A stretch of DNA of 64,000 bases from Streptomyces yangpuensis (GTDB taxonomy: Bacteria > Actinomycetota > Actinomycetes > Streptomycetales > Streptomycetaceae). A program made the position numbers and the translations under genes. The notes below the pieces were generated by a model. It saw only the letters and a program-made list of their open reading frames with translations. It did not search any database and had not been told where the DNA came from. Below are positions 41,434 to 51,000 of this stretch, piece after piece (within the stretch, counting starts at the first letter, position 1; the number at the start of each line of letters is the position of its first letter). The stretch spans positions 47,220 through 111,219 of the forward strand of contig NZ_LBMK01000007.1 in NCBI RefSeq assembly GCF_001005295.1. The letters run 5' to 3'.

Positions 41434-44400
41434 TCAGCCGATGGTGAGGAAGGTGTTCCAGGCGTCCTCGTCGACACCGGAGGCAGGGCCGATCGATCCT
41501 GCCCGCCCCTGGTAGAGCCACTGCTTGCCGCCGGCGTCGACGGCCCAGATGTCGGGGATGCCGTCGCCGGTGGCGTCGGCAGTGCCGAGGATCTTGGGGA
41601 TGACGTTCCGTCCCCATCCCGTGGTGGCGTAGGTGTAGTCCTGGCCTCCTTCGGAGTCTACGGCGGCGGCGATGGACTGCAGGTCGACACCTCCATTGGG
41701 ACCGGGCTTGCCCTTACGGAGGAGGAGGCCGCGGTTGGCGTTGGCGTCGTCCCGGAACAGGAGGTCGGGAACCTTGTCGCCGGTGACGTCACGAACACCG
41801 ATGAGATCGCGCGGTGCCCAGACCTTGTCGGCCAGCCTCTTGTATGAGGTGAAGCTGCCGCCGGTGTAGCCCGAGAAGAACCAGAATCCGCCTGCGGCGT
41901 CGATGGCGAACAGGTCGGCGAACTTGTCACCGTCGACGTCTTCGCTGACGACGATCTGCCGGAAGGTGGCCGGGCTGGGTGCACCCGTCGGCAGGAGGAT
42001 TTCCATGCGGCGGTCGACGTCGAACTGGCCGGCGCTGTTGCCGAGGCCAGGGTAGATGTACAGCTTGCCGTCCGGCATGCGGGCGATGAGGTCGGTCAGT
42101 CCGTCGCCGGGGAACCAGTCGGTGGAGTGACCGATCAGGGCGGGCACGCCGTTCTGGGTCTTCCAGTATCCGTTGACGGGCAGACCGTTCTGGACGGCGC
42201 CGAGCATGTAGTGGTCGGTATCGCCGATCTGGTCGCCGGCGTAGGTGAGGAGGTTGCCTTCTCCGTCGATGGCGAGGATGTCGGGGTGCCCGTCGCCGGT
42301 GACGTCGCCCGGCTTGTCCTGGCCCGGCTGGGGCTTGACGAGGAACTTGTACTGGGTGGGGTTGGAGATGTTCCCGAATGCGCTGACGGTGCGGACGTAG
42401 AGGACGTTCGGGCCGGCGGTGTCGACCTGGAGGGAGGCTTCCGCCTCACCCGCCGCATTCGGGGTGGTCTTCTTGTCGAAGAGCGGCCGGTTCAGGCTCC
42501 ACTGGTACTCGCGGATGTCCTCGGGCTTCGCACCGTTGGCCTTGAAGGCGATCTTCTGCCCCGGAGTGCTGGCCTCATTGACGCTCCACTCGGTGTAGTT
42601 GTCACCGTGCGGAGGGAACGCGGCGGAGCTGACGGCGGGGTTCGGCGGGATGGTGTGGCTGACGGTGAGGGTGCACCAGCCGCCGCCTCCGGAGTCGAGC
42701 GGGCCGCTGCCGGCCGAGTACTGCTGGTCTTTGTCCCTGGCGCGGGCGAGCCAGTAGTACTTCTGGCCGTCGGTGAAGTCACCCATGGGCACGGTCGCGG
42801 TGACGACGCCTTCACTGTTGACCGGTAGCCACTTGTTGTATACCGGTGCGCCGGTTCCGGCGTTCCACACCTCGATCTGGACGTCGGCGAGGTTCTGCTG
42901 CTGGGGCAGGTCGTCACGGTCGACGCCCTTGACCTGGAAGGTCACGTCCGTCTTGCCGATACCGGTGCCTGCGCCGCTGGTCAGGCACGCGCCGCCGGGG
43001 AAGGTCTGCATGTTCGTCGCGAGCGGGACGTCCGGCGGCGTGTGGTAGGTGACCTCGATGTAGGGGGCGGTCTCGCCGTTGGCGATGAATTTCTTCCAGT
43101 AGTAGGAGTCCGACTCGTTCGGGGCCGCGAACCCGAGGGACAGCGCACCCCAGCCACTGTTGGCGGCGTGGGTGACGAGGCCCTTGATGTCGGGTGCGAT
43201 CCAGTTGTCGGGGCAGGAGCTGTTGTAGCCGTAGCCTGCCATCTCGGTGGCGACCTTCCACGTCCACCAGCCGGTGGTGTTGTTCCACGTGCTGGAGGAG
43301 GTGACGTACGGAGTGGAGTAGATGTCCATCTGCTTCTGGCTGCAGGACCACGAGTAGGTCTGCAGGGCCCGGACGACGGCCGAGTCGATCCCGACGCCGT
43401 GCAGCTGGCTGCCGAAGTCGAAGTTGAAGATGGAGCGAGAGGTGCCGCCGGTCGTGGATTCGTAGCCGACGCGGGCTTCGTTGGTGCCGCTGGCGTTGTA
43501 GTTCTGCCCGTTGTAGAAGCTCGAGTTGCCCGCCGTCTTGTAGAGCAGGCTCCAGGCGTGCTTGCGCCCCTTGAACGAGGGGTCGATGAACACCGGGTAC
43601 ACCGTCTCCGCGGCGTTCAGCAGGGACGCATCAGGGGTGACGGACAGGGTGTTGTCGGTGAGAGCCGCTGTGGCGGGCTTCAGCCGTGCGCCTTCCGCGC
43701 CGGCCAGGCCGGGCAGGGCGAGGGTCGGGTGCCGCTTCGCGGTCTCGGTAGGCTTCCAGGCCGGTTCGTTGTCGGTGGTGGTGACCTTGCCGCTGGAGTC
43801 CCACAGCATCGGGGTCGGCGAGCCGGCGATCTCCTCGCCCTCACCGTCCCGGGCGCTGACCGCACTGGACTGGGTATCCAGATGGAAGGTGAGGTCGGGC
43901 GAGGCGAGACGGTACTTCAGCTGCCCAAGAAGGGGATCGGCCGCCGCCTGCTTGTCCTTGACGACGAGGAGGTGCGAGTAGCCGCCGTCCTGTGCGGTCA
44001 TCAGCAGGTCGATGCCGGGGCGGACGTTCTCGTAGAGGGCGCGCGGTCCGTCGATGACGGGCTGGGGGAGCGGGCCGGGCCAGCTGACGACCAGGTCGTG
44101 ACCATCGGTGTTCAGCCTGACCAGGTCCGTCCAGACTTCGGCAGGGATGTCCTGTCGCAGGGAAACCCGGGTCACGGCGCGTGAAGCACGTTCGCCGTTG
44201 TTTGCCTGCTGGGAGCCCGCGCTGAAGACGACGCGGCCGTTGACCGCCTTGGCCGCGTACCCGTCCTTCACGCGCTGCAGGGTCGTGTCGATGGGCTTCC
44301 ACTCACCATCGACCTTGGCGCGCACGGCAGAGCTGAAGATCTGCTTGCGGAACGTGCCGTCAGGCCGGGCGAAGGTCGTGGTGTTCGCACTGCGCTCCGC

Positions 44401-44664
44401 TGTGGCCTCGACCTCCTTGCCGGTCTCCTGAGCCATACGCCTCGCTTCGTTCGCGGCGATGGGCAGGTCTTTGTCCGGTCGGGAATCTGTCTTCCCGCCG
44501 CCGGTGACGTGGACGCCGACGGGTATCGCGACCGCTGCGGCCAACAGGGCGGCGAGGCCGCCCAGGGCTCGACGGCGTCTGAACCACGGACGGGCAGGCG
44601 CACCGACGGCTGGTTCGCCGGCCGCTTTCGGCGGTCTTTCGTCCACGGATTCACTGACAGACAC
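41434..44664 (-). CDS. Secreted FG-GAP/VCBS repeat protein, companion of the RHS toxin
   Basis: 1076 residues. GTG 44664 has gagaggt upstream and is followed by an RR-containing N-terminus and a hydrophobic segment (about 30-55, GGLAALLAAAVAIPVGVHV). The N-terminal half has an autotransporter-like/DNRLRE-type fold region (YPVFIDPSFKGRKHAWSLLY, WNNTTGWWTWKVATEM). An Ig/FN3-like part follows (about 600-800), then five FG-GAP-like repeats with Ca-binding loops (GDVTGDGHPDILAID, GDGLTDLIARM, EDVDGDKFADLFAID, RDVTGDKVPDLLFRD, ADATGDGIPDIWAVD). It is divergent from the RHS toxin. Such proteins often accompany actinobacterial RHS toxins, perhaps as carriers or adhesins. Confidence 0.8.
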   Translation of the reverse strand: MSVSESVDERPPKAAGEPAVGAPARPWFRRRRALGGLAALLAAAVAIPVGVHVTGGGKTDSRPDKDLPIAANEARRMAQETGKEVEATAERSANTTTFARPDGTFRKQIFSSAVRAKVDGEWKPIDTTLQRVKDGYAAKAVNGRVVFSAGSQQANNGERASRAVTRVSLRQDIPAEVWTDLVRLNTDGHDLVVSWPGPLPQPVIDGPRALYENVRPGIDLLMTAQDGGYSHLLVVKDKQAAADPLLGQLKYRLASPDLTFHLDTQSSAVSARDGEGEEIAGSPTPMLWDSSGKVTTTDNEPAWKPTETAKRHPTLALPGLAGAEGARLKPATAALTDNTLSVTPDASLLNAAETVYPVFIDPSFKGRKHAWSLLYKTAGNSSFYNGQNYNASGTNEARVGYESTTGGTSRSIFNFDFGSQLHGVGIDSAVVRALQTYSWSCSQKQMDIYSTPYVTSSSTWNNTTGWWTWKVATEMAGYGYNSSCPDNWIAPDIKGLVTHAANSGWGALSLGFAAPNESDSYYWKKFIANGETAPYIEVTYHTPPDVPLATNMQTFPGGACLTSGAGTGIGKTDVTFQVKGVDRDDLPQQQNLADVQIEVWNAGTGAPVYNKWLPVNSEGVVTATVPMGDFTDGQKYYWLARARDKDQQYSAGSGPLDSGGGGWCTLTVSHTIPPNPAVSSAAFPPHGDNYTEWSVNEASTPGQKIAFKANGAKPEDIREYQWSLNRPLFDKKTTPNAAGEAEASLQVDTAGPNVLYVRTVSAFGNISNPTQYKFLVKPQPGQDKPGDVTGDGHPDILAIDGEGNLLTYAGDQIGDTDHYMLGAVQNGLPVNGYWKTQNGVPALIGHSTDWFPGDGLTDLIARMPDGKLYIYPGLGNSAGQFDVDRRMEILLPTGAPSPATFRQIVVSEDVDGDKFADLFAIDAAGGFWFFSGYTGGSFTSYKRLADKVWAPRDLIGVRDVTGDKVPDLLFRDDANANRGLLLRKGKPGPNGGVDLQSIAAAVDSEGGQDYTYATTGWGRNVIPKILGTADATGDGIPDIWAVDAGGKQWLYQGRAGSIGPASGVDEDAWNTFLTIG

Positions 44665-45027
44665 AGCTGTACCTCTCCCCCCTCGGGCAGGCTTAAGCGG
44701 CCCTCGGTACTCACACTGACTCCGGTCACCAAGCCGGCAGCGAGGGCTCCTTTGTTGGCCGCTCGACTGTCCTCCAGGCAGATGACTCGCCTGCCGAGCA
44801 TGAACCATCCGTCCGACATCGTCACCACCCCGCCCAGGGCCTGACCTGGGCTTCAGGGCGATTTATATCGATTGCCCCAAGGTATGCGGGCGGCACAGTG
44901 ATAAACGGCACACCGAATATTGGAACCATGGCTTTTCCAGCCAGCTCAGCTGAGAATCAGCTGGCTAATTGTCAGTTCACTGCCGGTCGTGTGCCATCGC
45001 CACGGCGGCAGACCGTGGGGGGTCTAC
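44665..45027. promoter_or_regulatory. Divergent promoter between the FG-GAP and RHS genes
   Basis: 363 bases. It contains an AT-rich stretch around 44860-44930 (ttatatcgattgcccc, ataaacgg), unlike the local GC level, the best place for promoters of the two divergent genes. gggcgat and attgccc around it form an imperfect inverted repeat. No gene is supported. Confidence 0.5.
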
Positions 45028-48000
45028 ATGTCGCCGTTCTCGGCGAACAATTTCCGCCTGCCCGGAAACAGAAAGGCGCGCGCAGCACGCGCGCGCCTGG
45101 CCGGGCGCGCCGGCATCACGCTCTCCGTGGTGCTGGTGGCGACACTCTTGCCATCTCAAGCCTGGGCGGCACCACCGGGCGACCGCAGCGGCGTCACCTT
45201 GCCGGGCCTCCAGAAGGACCTCAAGGTCAAACTCAACCAGGTGGCCGCGGCGCAGATGAACGACTGGGAGCCAACACCGGTCGCTCTTCCGCCCAAGTAC
45301 GAGCCCAACGCGGTGACGCTACCCACCCCGGCCTCCGAACCCGTACCACTCAGCGGCAGTGAGCTCGTTCAGGTCCCCAACATGCCCGTGAAGATCGGCA
45401 AGGGCACCGGGGCGTCATCTGACCCGTCGGGCAACTGGACGGTGACGCTGGACTCGCGCGAGGCCAGCGAAGCTGCTGACATCGATGGTGCCCTCATCGT
45501 GGTCACGCCGCCGGCCGACGGCACCGCTGTCACGCCGGTCGATGTTCAGCTTGACTACACCAAGTTCAAGGACATTTACGGCACGGGCTGGGCGTCGCGC
45601 CTGAAGTTCCGGCAGCTGCCGACATGCTTCCTGGAGAAGCCGGTGCAGGAGGGATGCTCTCCCGCCGACGCCAAGGATGTACCGAGCACCAACGACCCCT
45701 CCACGGGAACCGTCAAGGCGACCGTGGATCCTGGAAGCTCCTTCGGCCAGGGACTGCGCACCATGGCCGTCACCGGTGGTGGCGGCCCTGTGGTGCTGGC
45801 AGCCTCCGACGGCGGCTCCGGGATGGCCGGCAGCTACAAGGCGAGCTCGCTCTCGCCCTCCGGTTCCTGGACTGCAGGAAACAGCGGCGGCGGCTTCTCC
45901 TGGACGTATCCGCTGACCGTTCCGGCGCCCCCCGCAGGGCCCACACCCAAGATCGCCTTCTCCTACTCCTCTCAGGCGGTCGATGGCAAGACCTCTGTGG
46001 CCAACAGCCAGGCCTCCTGGATCGGTGACGGCTGGGACTACGAACCGGGCTACGTCGAGCGGCGCTACCGCTCCTGCTCCGACGATGTCGAGGCCAACCC
46101 CACCGGGGCGAACAACAACAACGCCACGGACAAGAAGAAGGGCGACCTGTGCTGGGCCGGTGACAACGTCGTGATGTCACTCGGCGGCTCCACCACCGAG
46201 CTCGTCCACGACGCCTCGGGCAAATGGATCCCGGCCAATGACGACGGCTCCCGCGTCGAACTCAAGACGGATGCCGGCGAGAGCAACGGAGCCCGAGGTG
46301 GCGAGCACTGGGTCGTCACCACCCGCGACGGCACCCGCTACTTCTTCGGACGCCACGACGTCGACGGATCCGCAGGCAGCCGCCCCGGCACCGACTCGGT
46401 CCTGACCGTGCCCGTCTACGGCAACCACCCCGGCGAGCCCTGCTACACGCAGACGTTCGCCGATTCCTCCTGCAGCAAGCAGACCGCCTGGCGGTGGAAC
46501 CTCGACTACGTCGAGGACGTCCACGGCAACGCCATGATCATCGACTGGGCGAGGGAAGACGGCCGCTACGCCAAGAACGAGAAGTTCAAGGCACCGGTCA
46601 CCTACCACCGAGCGGGCTACCCCACCCAGATCAGCTACGGCCTGCGCAACACCAACCTCTCCGCCGCACCCGCCGCGAAGATCGAGTTCACGGTCGACGA
46701 ACGGTGCCTCAAGGAGGGCGCCTGCGCCCCCGCCAAGTTCGAGTCGAAGAACTACGGAGACAAGCAGTACTGGTGGGACACCCCCTCCACACTCCACTGC
46801 AAGACCGGAAGCGACTGCTACGTCAGCTCCCCGACGTTCTGGACCCGCAAGCGCCTGACCGCCGTCACCACCAAGGCCCAGCGCACCGAAGGCTCCACAG
46901 ACCTCCTGTTCGTCGACAGGTGGAGCCTGGCCCACTACTTCCCCGAGCAGCGCACGGACACCTCCCCGCCGCTGTGGCTGGAGTCCATCCTGCGCACGGG
47001 GTACAGCACCGAGAAGAACACCGCCGGCGCGCAGCTGAGTGAGTCCCTTCCCCTGGTGTCCTTCCGCCCCAACGGCAAGGACATGCCGAACCGCGTCAAG
47101 GACGGAGCGAGCGACCCCAGGCCGGACTTCGACCGGCTGCGGATCGAGAACATCGCCACCGAAACCGGCGGCGACATCCACGTCACCTACTCCGAGCCCT
47201 GCTCGCCCACGGAACCTCGCCCGCAGCCCGAAGCCAACACCAGCCGCTGCTACCCCGTCCGCTGGTCACCGGACTCGGCACTGGAGAACCCGCCGCTGGC
47301 CTGGTTCAACAAATACGTCGTCACCCAGGTCACCGAGAAGGACCGGGTCGCGCTCCAGCCCGACGTCACCACCACGTACGACTACGAAGGCGGCGCAGCC
47401 TGGGCCAAGGACACCGACGAGTTCTCCAAGCCCACGATGCGCACCTACAGCCAGTGGCGCGGCTACGCCTCCGTGGTCACCACGCGAGGCGTCACCACAC
47501 CGGGATACGAAGCGACCCAGCAGTCACAAAGCCGGGCCCGGTACTTCCGCGGCATGTCCGGCGACGCCGGCCGCGCCAAGGTCACAGTCAAGGACTCCAA
47601 CGGCACAGACATCGCCGAGGACTACCCGCAGTACCAGGGGATCGCTGCGGAGACCACGACATACACGAAGGCGGGCGGCAGCCCCCTCTCGCGCACCGTT
47701 ACCTACCCCTGGCACGAGAAGAGCGGCGAACGGGCGCGCCCCGGGAACACCACCCTGTACGCGTACCGCTCCGGCACCGCGCGCACGGACCAGATCCAGT
47801 GGCTCAGCAACGGATCCACCCGCACCGTCCGTAAGCGCAACACCTTCGACAAGACCTACGACCCCCAGTTCGACACGTCCTACGGGCTGATTCAGGCCGT
47901 CCAGTCCGAAGTGGCAACACCCAACGGCACGGGCGGCGAGCAGCTCAGCGACCAGACCTGCGCCAGCACGACCTACGTCCACAACACCACGGCGCATGTG

Positions 48001-51000
48001 ATCGGACTGGCCGCCGGTGTCAGGACCACTGCGGGTGCCTGCTCCCAGAAGGCCACTGGGGCGCTGATTTCGGACACCCGTAACTCCTACGACGCACTCA
48101 ACGCGTTCGGAGCCGCCCCCAGCAAGGGGCTCCTGTACCAGGCCGACACCAACGACGGGGCCGGTACTGGCTGGATCACCACTGCCCGCACCGAGTACGA
48201 CACGCTCGGCCGTCCCACCAAGGCCACCGACGCAGCCAACAACCCCGTCACGACGGTGTACAGCCCGCCCACCGGGCCCGCGTACACCGTGACCAGTACC
48301 AACGCGCTGGGACACACGAGCACCACCAAGAACGACCCCGGGCGCGGCGTGCCGGTGGAAGAGGCCGACGCCAACGGGCGGAAGGTCACCACCGCCTACG
48401 ACGCCCTCGGCCGGGCCACGGCCGTCTGGACACCCTCACAGAAGCCGGGCACTGACGACGCAGCCCACACCTTCGCCTACGAGATCAAGGAACACACCCC
48501 GCCGACCATCACCACCGCCACCCTGCAGGACGACGGCACCTACAAGCAGTCGATCGAAATCTACGACGGCTTGCTGCGCCCCCGTCAGACCCAGACCGAC
48601 GCCCTCGGTGGCGGGCGCCTGATCACCGACACCCTCTACAACGCCAACGGCACCGTCCGCCGGACGAACAACAGCTACCTCGCGGACAACAAGCCCGAGA
48701 AGAAGATCTTCATCCCGGAGTCCGACACCGCCGTCCCCAACTCCACGAAGGTCTCCTACGACGGCGCAGGCCGGACGCTGCGCACCACCACCTTCCACGC
48801 AGGCGACGCGAAGGACTCCAGCACCGTCGAGTACGGCGGTGAATGGACCAGGTCCCGTACCGGCATGTCGCCCGACGGCACAACTCCGCTCAAGGGCAGC
48901 CGCGCGGTCAAGACCACCACCGACGCGCTCGGCCGTACCACGCAGGTCGAGCACTACACCACCACCAATGTCAACGGCGCGTCGAACAAGACCAGCTACA
49001 CCTACGACCAGCGCAACAAACTGACCAAGGTCACCGACACCACCAACATCAACACCTGGTCGTACACCTACGACGCACGTGGCCGCATGACCGCGTCCGA
49101 CGACCCCGACACGGGCCGGACGACCTTCACCTACAACAACCTCGACCAGCAGACCTCCGTCACGAACTCCGCCGGCCAGGCGCAGTTCACGACCTACGAC
49201 GTACTCGGCCGCAAGACCGAACTGCGCGACAACTCCATCGCCGGTCCCAAGGTCGCGACCTGGACCTACGACACCCTGCCCAACGCGAAGGGCCAGGCGG
49301 TCGCCTCCATCCGCTGGGTGGGCGACACCCCGCTCACGAGCGAGGTCACCGGCTACGACAGCGAGTACCGGCCCACCGGTTCGAAGATCACCATCCCGGA
49401 GATCACCGGCACCTCCGACTTCCCCGGAACCAAGGGACTCGCCGGCACCTACACCTACAGCACCACCTACACCCCGACGGGCAAGGTCCAGTCGACGACC
49501 CTCCCGGCAACGCCAGGCGGGCTCGCCGCCGAGAAGCTGATCACCCGGTACAACGCCGACGGCATGCCCCAGACCATGTCGGGCCTGGCCTGGTACACCG
49601 CAGAAACCATCTACAGCCCCTTCGGCGAGGTCCTGCGCACCGCATCGGGCAGCGCCCCCAACCGGGTGTGGACCACCAACTCGTTCAACCCGAACACCGG
49701 CCGCCTCAGCAGTAGCGAGAACCACCGCGAGACCGCGCCGAACCTCCTGTCCGCCACGACCTACACCTACGACGCCGTCGGCAATCCCACCTCCATCACC
49801 GACACCCGGCCCGGGGCGGACGCGCAGCTGCCACCGAACCCCGACCGCCAGTGCTTCACCTATGACGCTCTGGGCCAGCTGGTCAAGGCCTGGACCGGCA
49901 AAACGGGCACCTGCACGGAGCCCACCGATCTGGATCCGACGCACGCCACCGCAGGCCCCGATGGTGACGGTTACTGGCAGGAGTACCAGTTCGACGCGAT
50001 CGGCAACCGGACCCAGCTTCTCGACAAGGACCCCTCCAACGGCTCCACTCGCGAGAAGACGACCTACACCTACGGCATAGACATCGGTGGCGGGAACAAG
50101 AAGCAGCCCCACGCGCTCGCGCAGGCCGCGAAGACCACCACCAAGCCCGGGCTGACGGTCAACTCGCTCACGACCTACGCCTACGACACCCTCGGAAACA
50201 CCACGACCCGCCGCATCGACGGCGACACCCAAACCCTGACCTGGGACCCCCGCAGCAAACTCACCTCAGCCAGCAGCCCGGGCATCGGAGCCGTCGCCGT
50301 CACCGGACTCGCCGGCAAGTGCCTCGACGTCGACAGCACCGCCACCCCCAACGCGGCAGGCGCCCTCCCCGTCCAGCTGCTGACCTGCAACGAGTCCAAG
50401 GCCCAGCAGTGGCGCCTGACCGGCGGCACCGTCCAGGCCCTCGGGAAATGCCTCACCGCTGAAGGCGGCGAAGCCGTCCTGAAGCCCTGCGATCCCGCCG
50501 ACGACGCCCAGAAGTTCACCCACCGGGCCGACAAGACCCTCTACAGCACCAAGGCGCAGGCCTGCGTCACCGTCCCCAACGACAACCCCGCCGAGGGGAA
50601 CGACCTCGACATCTACACCTGCGTCGCCGGTGCCGCAGCCCAACAGTGGACCTTCGCCAACACCGGCACCCAGTACCTCTACGACGCATCCGGCAACCGC
50701 CTCGTCGAGGAAACCGGCAGCTCCCGCACCCTCTACCTCGGCGAAGCCGAGATCACCGTCAACAAGGCCGGCCAGGCCATGGACGCCGTCCGCTACTACA
50801 GCAGCCCCGGCGCCCCGACCACCGTCCGCCGCACCAACGGCAAGACCACCGGCCACAGCCTCTCCGCCCAGCTCACCGACCACCACAACACCGCGACCAC
50901 CAGCGTCGAACAGGCAACGGGCCAGACGGTCACCCGCCGCAAGTCCGACCCCTACGGAAACCCCCGCGGCACCCAGCCAGGCAACTGGCCCGGCAGCCGC

